A stretch of DNA of 64,000 nucleotides, taken from contig DIZL01000058.1 of the NCBI GenBank assembly GCA_002429385.1, positions 83,081 to 147,080 of the forward strand. Direction: 5' to 3'. The stretch's first letter is position 1. Each line of letters opens with the position of its first letter. Shown here one piece after another: positions 26,088-35,257 of the stretch. A program made the position numbers and the translations under genes. This DNA is from Prolixibacteraceae bacterium UBA6029. Lineage in GTDB: Bacteria > Bacteroidota > Bacteroidia > Bacteroidales > Prolixibacteraceae. Below the pieces are notes generated by a model. The model saw only the letters and a program-made list of their open reading frames with translations. It did not search any database and was not told where the DNA came from.

Positions 26088-26197
26088 CACTTGTCACCTT
26101 GAGTATACCTTGAGTATATCTTGTGTGTACCTTATGTATTCATGAACTCATAAGGTATACATATTCTAATCTCAATTTATACATAGTGTATACTTAA
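26088..26197. repeat. 11-mer tandem array with dyad symmetry, ten units
   Basis: Ten 11-base units in register: CACTTGTCACC, TTGAGTATACC, TTGAGTATATC, TTGTGTGTACC, TTATGTATTCA, then TGAACTCATAA, GGTATACATAT, TCTAATCTCAA, TTTATACATAG, TGTATACTTAA. The second half is a degenerate reverse complement of the first, centred near 26142. Confidence 0.7.
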
Positions 26198-26346
26198 ACA
26201 GACAATCTAGTATAGATCATTTAATACGTAGGCTCTGCTCAATGGTTTCGAAAAGGTCAGAAAAAATAGCAAAAGGAAGGATATATATTTCCCCGGACGA
26301 TGAGGATGGATTCGAAAGGGATTTCAACAGATAATCTCAGATAAAT

Positions 26347-26369
26347 GGTGCAGATTTCAAATCAGCACC
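26347..26369. repeat. Second copy of the GGTGC hairpin
   Basis: GGTGC, AGATTTCAAATCA, GCACC: 22 of 23 bases equal the core of the hairpin at 25830-25852, but the outer stem is absent. Confidence 0.6.
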
Positions 26370-26578
26370 TGCCACTTTGAACAAGATGAATACTTATCCT
26401 GAGGAGCGTAGTAATACAAATAACGTCATTCCGGGGTCAAGCGGTCGATCGGAAGATAGGATTTGATCACAACTGAAGATTTCCGTCTCAGGTTGCATGA
26501 TAAAAAAATCATTTATATACTTTCGTGCGGAAGGAATTCGTCCTTCGAAACGGAGCTTATTTGGTAAATGATAGAATA

Positions 26579-28099
26579 ATGAATCGAAATATCCTGACAG
26601 AAATCCTGTCAACAGCTATACTTCTTCTTGGAATTTCATCTTTGGGATATGCACAAACACATCCCAAATACGAAATGCGGGCGGTATGGATTGCTACTGT
26701 TGAAAACATGGATTGGCCATCATCCCGATATTTGTCAGTCGACCGGCAGAAACAGGAAATGACAGAACTGCTCGATCGGGTGAAAGCGTATAACATGAAT
26801 ACGGTGGTTTTCCAGATTCGTCCGGATGCTGACGCACTCTATGATTCGAAGTTGGAACCCTGGTCCGAATGGCTTACAGGGAAACAAGGCACTGCGCCTG
26901 ATCCGTATTACGATCCGCTCGAATTCACCATTACCGAATGCCGTAAGCGTGCATTGGATATTCATGTCTGGCTGAATCCTTACCGGGCGATCCAGGATAT
27001 TGGTAAAACGGTTGCCGCTCCCAATCATGTTTCATACACCCATCCGGAATGGATGCTGATCTATGGAGATCAGAAATTTTTCGATCCGGGCATTCCCGAA
27101 GTACGGGATCATGTGGCCCGTGTGGTTAGCGATCTGGTGAGGCGTTACGATATAGATGCCATTCATTTTGACGATTATTTCTATCCCTACCGCATTGCCA
27201 ATCATGAGTTTCCAGACCAGAATTCGTTTGCCACTTACCCCAATGGTTTTGCTCCGGACAAAAAGGATGACTGGCGAAGAAATAATGTTGATCTGATCAT
27301 CAAACAATTGCATGACAGCATCCGGTCGATTAAACCAAACGTTGAATTTGGAATCTCACCCTTTGGGGTGTGGAAAAACAGCAGGACCGATCCTGCAGGT
27401 TCAGCTACCAAAGCAGGGGTGACCAATTATGATGATTTGTATGCCAACATTTTGTTGTGGCAAAAGGAAGGATGGATCGATTATGTGACTCCGCAATTGT
27501 ATTGGTACATTGGGAAAAAGGTGGCCGATTATGCGGTTTTGGTTGACTGGTGGAGTAAAAACACTTACGGCTGTCCCTTGTATATTGGGCAGGCGCCTTT
27601 TTTAATCCGATCGAAATCGCGTGATCTGGCCTGGCGTACCTCCAACGAGATCATCAAACAAATACAATTGAACCGCACGTTCAAGAATGTTGGCGGAAGT
27701 ATTTTTTTCAACGCTACATCATTGAGAAAAAATCCGTTGGGAGTAAAGGAAAATCTGCTCAAGGATGTGTTCAGGTATCCTGCGCTCACGCCCCCTAATC
27801 CGCACCTTGTAGTCGTAAAACCTGCACCGCCTGAACAGGCATGCATCCGGTTAAAAGGCAAGACCTTTGAACTCAGTTGGCAAGGTGGAGATAATAATCG
27901 AATGTTTGTAGTCTATAAATGCCATAAAAAGTCTAACTTGAACATCGAAGATCCGGAGAACATTATTAAAGTTACCGGAGAACTGTCAATGGTGATAAAA
28001 CTGGATAAAAAGACTAATCCATCGACCTATAATTATGTGGTAACGGCGATCAGTTCAACGCACATCGAGAGTGAGCCGGTGATTTTTGAAGTGGAGTAA
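26579..28099 (+). CDS. GHL10-type glycosyl hydrolase (family 10-like, PF02638)
   Basis: About 506 residues from the ATG at 26579; the frame is open to a GTG at 26525, but the signal peptide begins at MNRNILTEIL and ends near GYAQ. The catalytic TIM barrel (about 30-370) has EMRAVWIATV, MNTVVFQIRPDADALYDS and DIDAIHFDDYFYPY, family signatures of the DUF187/GHL10 hydrolases. A small beta domain follows (about 400-506). Characterised relatives act on peptidoglycan-type glycans after stem peptides are removed. The location next to murQ, NamZ and wall peptidases fits that role. Secreted to the periplasm or outer membrane. Confidence 0.85.
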   Translation: MNRNILTEILSTAILLLGISSLGYAQTHPKYEMRAVWIATVENMDWPSSRYLSVDRQKQEMTELLDRVKAYNMNTVVFQIRPDADALYDSKLEPWSEWLTGKQGTAPDPYYDPLEFTITECRKRALDIHVWLNPYRAIQDIGKTVAAPNHVSYTHPEWMLIYGDQKFFDPGIPEVRDHVARVVSDLVRRYDIDAIHFDDYFYPYRIANHEFPDQNSFATYPNGFAPDKKDDWRRNNVDLIIKQLHDSIRSIKPNVEFGISPFGVWKNSRTDPAGSATKAGVTNYDDLYANILLWQKEGWIDYVTPQLYWYIGKKVADYAVLVDWWSKNTYGCPLYIGQAPFLIRSKSRDLAWRTSNEIIKQIQLNRTFKNVGGSIFFNATSLRKNPLGVKENLLKDVFRYPALTPPNPHLVVVKPAPPEQACIRLKGKTFELSWQGGDNNRMFVVYKCHKKSNLNIEDPENIIKVTGELSMVIKLDKKTNPSTYNYVVTAISSTHIESEPVIFEVE

Positions 28100-28218
28100 A
28101 AAAGAGTGGTCAGTCGCAGTTGGCGGTTATCATCAGTACATGACCTTAATGACTTTTAATAATCATCAATGACCATCGAATCTGAAACTTTGAACTTTGA
28201 ACTTGAAACTTGTTTGTA

Positions 28219-29667
28219 ATGAGCACAACTATCTTACTGATTATTATCGTATGTTTCTTTTCGATGCTCCTGGGCATTTCGTATTTTACATCCAAAAATG
28301 TAAACAACGAGACCTTCTTTACCGGTAACCGGAAATCTCCCTGGTATGTGGTGGCATTTGCCATGATCGGCACCACTATTTCAGGAGTTACATTCATCTC
28401 TGTTCCGGGTGAAGTGGGCAATTCGGGCTGGACTTATCTACAGTTTCTAATGGGAAATTTTGTGGGGTACTGGGCCATAGCCCTGGTTCTGATTCCCCTT
28501 TATTACAAGCTCCAGCTTGTTTCCATTTATACTTATTTGAATCAGCGGTTTGGCAACAGCTCTTATAAAACAGGTTCTTTCTTTTTCCTACTATCACGAA
28601 CTATAGGTGCATCCTTTCGCATGTACCTGGTTGCCGGAGTGTTGCAGCTTGCTTTTTTCAATGCATTGGGAATTCCTTTTTGGGTGACCGTTGCCATAGC
28701 CATATTCATGATTTGGGCTTATACTTTTCGTGCAGGCATTAAAACAGTGATCTGGACAGATACGCTACAAACTACCTTCCTGCTGACATCAGTAATATTG
28801 ACCACCATAATCATTTCTCAACGGCTGGATATGAGTTTCTTTAAGATGGTGAAAGCCATCGACGAGCATCCATTCAGCAGGATCTTTGACTGGGATTGGC
28901 GCTCGAAAACCAATTTCTTCAAGCAATTCCTGGCTGGACTGGGCATTGTCATCGTGATGAATGGCCTTGATCAGGATATGATGCAGAAGAGCCTGACCTG
29001 TAAAAATCAGCGCGATGCCCAGAAGAACATTTTCTGGTTCAGCCTGGCGTTCATCGTTACAAATATCCTGTTTTTAAGCCTTGGAGTTATGCTTTACATT
29101 TTTGCTCAGATAAAAGGAATTCCGGTGACCCCAAAGTCTGATGATTTCTTCGCCTTTCTAGCCCTCAACCAGTTTGGAATCCTTGCCGGGGTATTGTTTT
29201 TACTCGGCATTGTTTCTGCGACTTATTCAAGTTCCGACTCAGCCTTAACCGCCCTGACTACTTCGTTCAGCATTGACTTCCTGAATCTGGATCCAAAAGA
29301 TCCGGCCAGCAAATCCACCCGCATGAAGGTACATATTGGCTTTTCAGTGCTGATGTTTTTAGTGATTGTGCTTTTCAGGTTAATTAATAACGAGAGCGTG
29401 GTTACAGCAGTTTTTAAGGTTGCCGGATATACCTATGGTCCCCTGCTCGGGCTTTTTGCCTTTGGAATACTAACCAAACGGCAGGTAAAAGATCGATGGG
29501 TGCCAATTCTCGGCTTGCTGTCACCGGTACTGACTTACCTGATCAATATCAATTCGGTTGAATGGTTGTGGGGATATAAGTTCGGTTTCGAGTTATTGCT
29601 GCTGAATGGGTTGATCATGTTTACAGGATTGTTAATTTTAACCAAGAAATCAAATTTAGTAAGTTAA
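28219..29667 (+). CDS. Sodium:solute symporter (candidate amino-sugar or muropeptide importer)
   Basis: 482 residues from the ATG at 28219, with about 13 membrane segments. SSS-family features include SYFTSKNVNNETFFTGNR, IGTTISGVTFISVPG and ATYSSSDSALTALTTSF (sodium site). It lies between the GHL10 hydrolase and the amidase, 20 bases before the latter, so they are probably cotranscribed. T. forsythia encodes a MurNAc transporter next to its MurNAc kinase and etherase. A similar job here, importing MurNAc or a product of NamZ, is inferred from context, not from any substrate motif. Confidence 0.82.
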   Translation: MSTTILLIIIVCFFSMLLGISYFTSKNVNNETFFTGNRKSPWYVVAFAMIGTTISGVTFISVPGEVGNSGWTYLQFLMGNFVGYWAIALVLIPLYYKLQLVSIYTYLNQRFGNSSYKTGSFFFLLSRTIGASFRMYLVAGVLQLAFFNALGIPFWVTVAIAIFMIWAYTFRAGIKTVIWTDTLQTTFLLTSVILTTIIISQRLDMSFFKMVKAIDEHPFSRIFDWDWRSKTNFFKQFLAGLGIVIVMNGLDQDMMQKSLTCKNQRDAQKNIFWFSLAFIVTNILFLSLGVMLYIFAQIKGIPVTPKSDDFFAFLALNQFGILAGVLFLLGIVSATYSSSDSALTALTTSFSIDFLNLDPKDPASKSTRMKVHIGFSVLMFLVIVLFRLINNESVVTAVFKVAGYTYGPLLGLFAFGILTKRQVKDRWVPILGLLSPVLTYLININSVEWLWGYKFGFELLLLNGLIMFTGLLILTKKSNLVS

Positions 29668-29687
29668 CAATATAACAATCATCAACC

Positions 29688-32600
29688 GTGAAAACAAAGC
29701 CGGATAATCGAAATACAAATCATATAGGACCAAGGTTTGTGAACCCAATCCGGATCGGAATATTCCTTCTGGTCTTCCTTTCAGGAATGATTAGTTCACC
29801 CTGTAGAGTACAATCCGTGCGCCTGATAAAAAAGGCAAACGTGGCATCTATACAATTTGCGAAAAAGGCCTCATTAGGAAAGGCTTATCAGTTCAGTCCG
29901 GATACGGTAATTGTCGATTATCTGACAAAAAGTATAACTCTGAGAATGAAGGAGTCATTCTCCTATCTTCCATTCAGGCCTGAAGATAAGTTCCGTTACT
30001 ATAATTGGTATCATGAGCTTCTGGGCCGAAAATTCAGGAACTATTCCATCATTATCGAAAGTATGGGGAAAGAAATTTCAGAGTTGATTCCCAATTATTA
30101 CCGTGGAAATTCAGTAAAGATTGATTCCTCCAGACTGGCCAAATCGAAAAAGACAGACCTCCCAATCGTTCGGAATATATCCAAAAACCTAATACCTATT
30201 AAAGGCCTGAGTAATCGAAATATAGCATTATGGCACAGTCACGGGTGGTATTATGAGAATACGATCGATCGATGGCAATGGCAGCGTGGAAGAGATTTTC
30301 AGACCGTTGAGGATCTCTGGACCATGAGTTTTGTGGTTCCCTACATCACCCCGATGCTCGAAAATGCCGGAGCCAATGTCATTCTTCCTCGCGAACGCGA
30401 CATCCAGACCCATGAAATCATTGTCGATGGGGACGGTTCATCAAAAGGTTCAATTTATCGGGAAACCGGGGAACATTTTCAGGTAGGAAGTGAAAAAGGT
30501 TATGGGCTGAAAGTGTCGTTTTTATTCGAGGGTGAAAACCCTTTCCAAATGGGGCAAAGCCGAAAGATGACCGCACAGAAAACTGAGGATACACGTATTG
30601 ATTATACACCTGAAATTCCTGAAACAGGTGAATACGCGGTGTATATATCCTATTCGCAGAATGATGAAAATGTGACAGACGCACATTATACGGTTTTCTA
30701 TGCAGGAGGAAAGACCATCTTTTTAGTGAATCAAACCAAGGGTGGCGGAACATGGGTTTACCTGGGAACGTTCAGGTTTGATAAGGGTATTCATGCTGAA
30801 TCAGGAAGAATTGAACTCACCAACCAGTCGAATGAATCCGGCAGAACGGTTTCGGCTGATGCAGTCCGCTTTGGAGGAGGGATGGGTAATATTGTTCGCG
30901 GAAATGCCACTGATATGGACAATCTGCATAAAGTCCGTGATGCGGAAGGATTCGCGATGGATTCGTCGAAATGGATCCCTTATTCCAGTCAGAGGCCGAG
31001 GTACCAGGAAGCCGCCCGATATTACCTGCAGTATACCGGTATGCCCGATTCACTTGTATACATTCTGAACAAAGCCAAGGTTGATTATTCGAACCGTGTA
31101 AATGATGCGGCGTTAAACGCCAAACGGGAGAGTGGGAAAAACGATTATAAAGATGACTACCAGAGTCGTGGTGAGTGGGTCAATTACCTGATGGATGCGC
31201 CAAACGGACCTGCTGGAAATCCCAATGTCAAGGGTTTGGGTATTCCGGTTGATATGGCCATGGCTTTCCATACCGATGCCGGCATAACTCCCGACAGTTC
31301 GATTATTGGCAGCCTGATGATTTACAATACAACCTTTGGTCCGGCCACTTTCCCAAATGGACAGTCGAGATGGGCAAGCCGCGATATGGCCGACATTGTT
31401 CAGACTCAGGTTGTGGATGATATCCGGAAATTGTATGACCCCCAATGGACACGACGGGGACTCTGGAACAAACAATATTCTGAAGCTGCCCGTCCGAAAG
31501 TGCCTACACTGCTCTCTGAATTTATGTCACACCAAAACTTTGCAGATATGGTGCAGGCCCAGGATCCGAGGTTCAAGTTTGATCTCAGCAGGGCGTATTA
31601 CAAAGGAATTCTGAAATTTATTGCATTCCAGAATAATCAGAACTATGTGGTTCAGCCTTTGCCAGTCGATCATTTTCAGCTGGAACTGGATGGAAGTAAT
31701 ATTCGTCTGGCTTGGAACCCCGTTATCGATATCCTTGAACCAACTGCAACTGCGAAAAGCTATAAAGTATACACCCGAATCGAAAATGAAGGATTCGATA
31801 ATGGGGTGTATGTTTCAGAACCAACGATGCGGTTTAAAGACCTGAAAGCAGGGGTAATTTATAGTTTCCGGATTACTGCAATTAATGATGGTGGTGAAAG
31901 TTTTCCTTCTGAAATACTGGCATGCAGCCTGCCTGTAGATGGCAAAAAACCGATATTGATTGTAAATGGTTTTAATAGGATATGTGGTCCTGCAGCATTC
32001 GATAATGGCAAGGAGGCTGGATTCCTGATGAGTGAGGATGAAGGAGTGGCTTATAAGTCCGATTTAAGTTACGTAGGTGAACAGTATGACTTTGACCGCA
32101 AATCACCCTGGAAAGACAATGATTCCCCTGGCCATGGTTCATCCTATGCCGATCAGGAAACAAGGGTGGTTCAGGGAAATACATTCGATTATCCATTTGT
32201 GTACGGGCAGGCCTTACGCACTAATGGGTTTGGGTTCATTTCCATGAGTGATGAAGCTTTTGTACAGAAAAGATGGAATAAAAACGCCTTTTCAGCACTC
32301 GATATCCTGTTCGGAGAAGAAAAGACTACCAGAAAATTATATGGAATCTCCAGGAAAGACTTCACGATTTTCACTCCTGAAATGCGTGAAGCCCTTGCTG
32401 AATATACAACAGCTGAGCATGCAAGAATCTTCCTGTCAGGTGCATACATTGGTACCGATCTTCAGCTTTGCGGGGACACACTTGCCCGAAGGTTTGCAGC
32501 CGATGTGCTTCATTATCGACCCATGACCAATCATGCCACTAAAAGTGGTTGCATTTATCCGGTCAATGCAGTGAAAGATCAATTTCCTACTGAGTTTCAT

Positions 32601-32837
32601 TTTGTTCAGGATTACAATCCCACCATCTATAAAGTTGAATCGCCTGATGCCATAGAGCCCAAAGGAAATGATGCCAAAGTTCTGTTTCGTTACAAAGGAG
32701 ATAATAAAACAGCCGGAGTTTGCTTTGACGGAAACTATCAAACCATAGTTCTCGGTTTCCCATTTGAAACGATCATTAATGAAATAGAACGAAATGAACT
32801 CATGGGACAGATATTAAAATATTGGAGGATGAAATAA
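29688..32837 (+). CDS. N-acetylmuramoyl-L-alanine amidase with golvesin-type insertion
   Basis: 1049 residues from a GTG start, with a signal segment (RIGIFLLVFLSGMISS). Amidase_3 motifs are present in order but far apart: ALWHSHGWYYE (about 180, His ligand), VILPRERD (about 233), MAFHTDAG (about 526, His) and LLSEFMSHQN (about 609, Glu). Between the second and third lies an inserted beta domain of the golvesin C-terminal type (about 260-400). A fibronectin type III domain (about 660-750) and a long C-terminal domain follow. Databases often label such proteins xanthan lyase. The amidase motifs and the neighbours favour removal of stem peptides from MurNAc. Exported. The stop codon is followed 2 bases later by the next start. 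Confidence 0.75.
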   Translation: MKTKPDNRNTNHIGPRFVNPIRIGIFLLVFLSGMISSPCRVQSVRLIKKANVASIQFAKKASLGKAYQFSPDTVIVDYLTKSITLRMKESFSYLPFRPEDKFRYYNWYHELLGRKFRNYSIIIESMGKEISELIPNYYRGNSVKIDSSRLAKSKKTDLPIVRNISKNLIPIKGLSNRNIALWHSHGWYYENTIDRWQWQRGRDFQTVEDLWTMSFVVPYITPMLENAGANVILPRERDIQTHEIIVDGDGSSKGSIYRETGEHFQVGSEKGYGLKVSFLFEGENPFQMGQSRKMTAQKTEDTRIDYTPEIPETGEYAVYISYSQNDENVTDAHYTVFYAGGKTIFLVNQTKGGGTWVYLGTFRFDKGIHAESGRIELTNQSNESGRTVSADAVRFGGGMGNIVRGNATDMDNLHKVRDAEGFAMDSSKWIPYSSQRPRYQEAARYYLQYTGMPDSLVYILNKAKVDYSNRVNDAALNAKRESGKNDYKDDYQSRGEWVNYLMDAPNGPAGNPNVKGLGIPVDMAMAFHTDAGITPDSSIIGSLMIYNTTFGPATFPNGQSRWASRDMADIVQTQVVDDIRKLYDPQWTRRGLWNKQYSEAARPKVPTLLSEFMSHQNFADMVQAQDPRFKFDLSRAYYKGILKFIAFQNNQNYVVQPLPVDHFQLELDGSNIRLAWNPVIDILEPTATAKSYKVYTRIENEGFDNGVYVSEPTMRFKDLKAGVIYSFRITAINDGGESFPSEILACSLPVDGKKPILIVNGFNRICGPAAFDNGKEAGFLMSEDEGVAYKSDLSYVGEQYDFDRKSPWKDNDSPGHGSSYADQETRVVQGNTFDYPFVYGQALRTNGFGFISMSDEAFVQKRWNKNAFSALDILFGEEKTTRKLYGISRKDFTIFTPEMREALAEYTTAEHARIFLSGAYIGTDLQLCGDTLARRFAADVLHYRPMTNHATKSGCIYPVNAVKDQFPTEFHFVQDYNPTIYKVESPDAIEPKGNDAKVLFRYKGDNKTAGVCFDGNYQTIVLGFPFETIINEIERNELMGQILKYWRMK

Positions 32838-32839
32838 TA

Positions 32840-33835
32840 ATGACACAGTTACTCGAAATCATAGCAAATACAAATAAGACTGCACTTCTGGTCTTGCAGG
32901 AATTTACCGAAGCTCAATTGCAATCATGGCCTCTGGCTGCTGCCAATTATAAGAGTTTGGAAAGGGTGAAGATGAAACAGTTTCAGTTTGACGGTTTTCA
33001 GATTAAGGTTCAGTTTAATCCTGAGCGGATGAAATCATCAGTGGCCAATGTGGATAAAGATACTATTGCAGCGCGAATGTGTTTTTTGTGCAACGAAAAC
33101 CGACCACCTGAACAGGATGCCATTGCCTTTCGTGATCAGTACCTGATCCTGGTTAATCCGTTCCCGATCTTTAGCTATCATTTTACTATCTCCTCCAATA
33201 CGCATGTTGATCAGCGATTTCTTCCCCATGTTGGGACATTGCTTGATCTGGCGGCAACTATGGAAGGGTTTACCGTATTTTACAACGGCCCTGAATGCGG
33301 GGCTTCCGCTCCTGACCACCTGCATTTTCAGGCCGGAGAGAATGGATTTATGCCAATAGGAAAGGATCTTGAACGGTTGAAACTGACCAGTCGACCACTT
33401 TATGCCGGAAAACACACTCAGGTATGGGCGGTGGATCATTATCTGCGGAAGATGATTTCAATCGAAACCAATTCTGTGAATGAGGGACTTGAAGTAATCG
33501 GCATGTATTACAGGCACTTTCAGCCCATTCAACCCGAAAAGGTTGAACCCATGATGAATGCGCTTTGCAGCTTTACAGACGGAAAGTGGACCATTCATCT
33601 TTTTCCCCGGAAGGCCCATCGCCCGACTCAGTTTTATGCCACAGGCGGGGAGCAGATCCTGATTAGCCCTGGTTCTGTTGATTTTGGAGGCGTTTTTATA
33701 CTTCCAAGGAAGGAAGATTTTGAAAAGATTACCAAAGAGGATATTGTTGATATTCTGGATCAGGTAACTTTAAATCAGGATACCTTCCTATACCTGACTG
33801 AAAAGATAAAAACGGATTTAAAAAACTGGAGATAA
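32840..33835 (+). CDS. DUF4922 protein, GalT/Ap4A-phosphorylase-like (HIT superfamily)
   Basis: 331 residues from the ATG at 32840, supported by GGAGG at 32825-32829; a TTG at 32822 would overlap the preceding gene. CFLCNENRP resembles the zinc site of GalT (CYLCAGN), and HLHFQ (about residues 160-164) has the HxHxQ form of the GalT nucleophile. That puts it in the nucleotidyltransferase/phosphorylase branch of the HIT fold. No signal peptide, so cytoplasmic, unlike its exported neighbours. It may move a nucleotide onto or off a sugar phosphate derived from the wall. The reaction is unknown. Confidence 0.72.
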   Translation: MTQLLEIIANTNKTALLVLQEFTEAQLQSWPLAAANYKSLERVKMKQFQFDGFQIKVQFNPERMKSSVANVDKDTIAARMCFLCNENRPPEQDAIAFRDQYLILVNPFPIFSYHFTISSNTHVDQRFLPHVGTLLDLAATMEGFTVFYNGPECGASAPDHLHFQAGENGFMPIGKDLERLKLTSRPLYAGKHTQVWAVDHYLRKMISIETNSVNEGLEVIGMYYRHFQPIQPEKVEPMMNALCSFTDGKWTIHLFPRKAHRPTQFYATGGEQILISPGSVDFGGVFILPRKEDFEKITKEDIVDILDQVTLNQDTFLYLTEKIKTDLKNWR

Positions 33836-33855
33836 ACAATCTCAACTGATTAACC

Positions 33856-35094
33856 ATGAAATCGATTTATTCACATACACTGGCCTTTGCATTCATTCTT
33901 GCATCTCTATGCTCCTTTGCCTGGCAAGGGAAAGTGAATCTGCCGGTAACGACCCCATCTGCCGAAACACAGATCAAAACCGGAGCCGATCAGATAGAAA
34001 AGTATATCTCCTTGTTGCAGGGAAAACGAATTGGAATTGTTGCCAATCAAACTACAGTCATAGGAAAGACTTCACTGATCGACAGCCTGAAATCATTGGG
34101 GGTGAACGTTGTGAAAATTTTTGGTCCTGAACACGGGTTTCGGGGAACAGCCAGCGCAGGAGCTGTGGTTGCCGACAATATGGATGCCCGGATAGGGATT
34201 CGGGTCGTATCGCTTTATGGAAGGAAAAGTAAACCGTCAAAAGAGGATCTGGCAGATGTTGACCTGATGATCTTTGATATCCAGGATGTTGGTGCAAGGT
34301 TCTATACCTACATCAATCTGTTGGCCAAGGTGATGGAAGCCTGTGCCGAAAATAACATGGAATTGCTGATTCTCGACCGTCCCAACCCTAATGGGTTTAG
34401 CGTTGACGGACCCGTTTTAGATATGAAACTGAAATCAGGGATCGGCATGTTCCCCATTCCAATTACACATGGTATGACGATTGGCGAACTGGCCGGGATG
34501 TATAACGGTGAAGGTTGGCTGGCCAATAAGCTTCAATGTAAGGTAACGGTGATTCCGGTTGCCAATTACTCGCACGATATGGAATATGTTTTGCCTGTTG
34601 CCCCATCACCCAATCTGAATACTCAGCAGTCTATCCTCTTGTATCCATCACTGTGTTTGTTCGAGGGCACCATCATAAGTCAGGGGCGTGGAACGTATTT
34701 TCCGTTTACTGTATTGGGCAATCCTGATTTAAAAGGAAAGTACCCATTCTCGTTTACTCCGGTCAGTATTAAGGGTATGAGTGAAACTCCGCTTCATCAG
34801 AACAAGACCTGTTATGGCATTGATCTGAGGAATTACGATACCAGCGAAATCAGAAAAACAGGACAGATCAACCTGCAATGGCTCTTCGAAATGTATAAGG
34901 CCTATCCCTACAAAGATAAATTCTTCGATTCTAAGCAAAGCAAAGAGATTGGGAACTTCGATAAGCTGGCAGGTGTGACCTTACTCCGGGAACAGATTAT
35001 AGCGGGAAAATCGGAACAGGAGATTCGACAATCCTGGGAACCCGCCTTGTCTGATTTCAGGAAACTACGTGCAAAATACGTATTGTATCCTTAG
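33856..35094 (+). CDS. namZ: DUF1343 exo-beta-N-acetylmuramidase (NamZ family, GH171)
   Basis: 412 residues with a signal peptide (ending near SLCSFAWQ). Family motifs: GIVANQTT, IFGPEHGFRG, FDIQDVGARFYTYI, LDRPNPNG and APSPNLNTQQS. NamZ of Bacillus subtilis, a DUF1343 protein, releases MurNAc from the non-reducing ends of peptide-free glycan. In this cluster it would produce the MurNAc used by the kinase and MurQ. Exported. It starts 20 bases after the DUF4922 gene, in the same apparent operon. Confidence 0.88.
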   Translation: MKSIYSHTLAFAFILASLCSFAWQGKVNLPVTTPSAETQIKTGADQIEKYISLLQGKRIGIVANQTTVIGKTSLIDSLKSLGVNVVKIFGPEHGFRGTASAGAVVADNMDARIGIRVVSLYGRKSKPSKEDLADVDLMIFDIQDVGARFYTYINLLAKVMEACAENNMELLILDRPNPNGFSVDGPVLDMKLKSGIGMFPIPITHGMTIGELAGMYNGEGWLANKLQCKVTVIPVANYSHDMEYVLPVAPSPNLNTQQSILLYPSLCLFEGTIISQGRGTYFPFTVLGNPDLKGKYPFSFTPVSIKGMSETPLHQNKTCYGIDLRNYDTSEIRKTGQINLQWLFEMYKAYPYKDKFFDSKQSKEIGNFDKLAGVTLLREQIIAGKSEQEIRQSWEPALSDFRKLRAKYVLYP

Positions 35095-35257
35095 ATGTCA
35101 TATGGAATAGATTTGTGTGGCGTAGGTGTATTTGCAGCGTCTGGTATGAGATGAATTGGCAAATAAAGATACACTTGTTCAGATTATTTACGATTATCGG
35201 GTGAAATGTTGAACAGGAAGCGTTATTTTGTGTTGGAAATAAACAGGAGTCCTGATT

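Larger units (their letters stand above)
25728..26578. other. Divergent spacer between the kinase gene and the GHL10 gene
   Basis: About 850 bases without a gene. It contains two related hairpins (25817-25865 and 26347-26369), a terminator-like hairpin (25957-26003) and a ten-unit 11-mer array (26088-26197). TATACTTTCG at 26515-26524 resembles a -7 box for the downstream gene. Confidence 0.6.
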
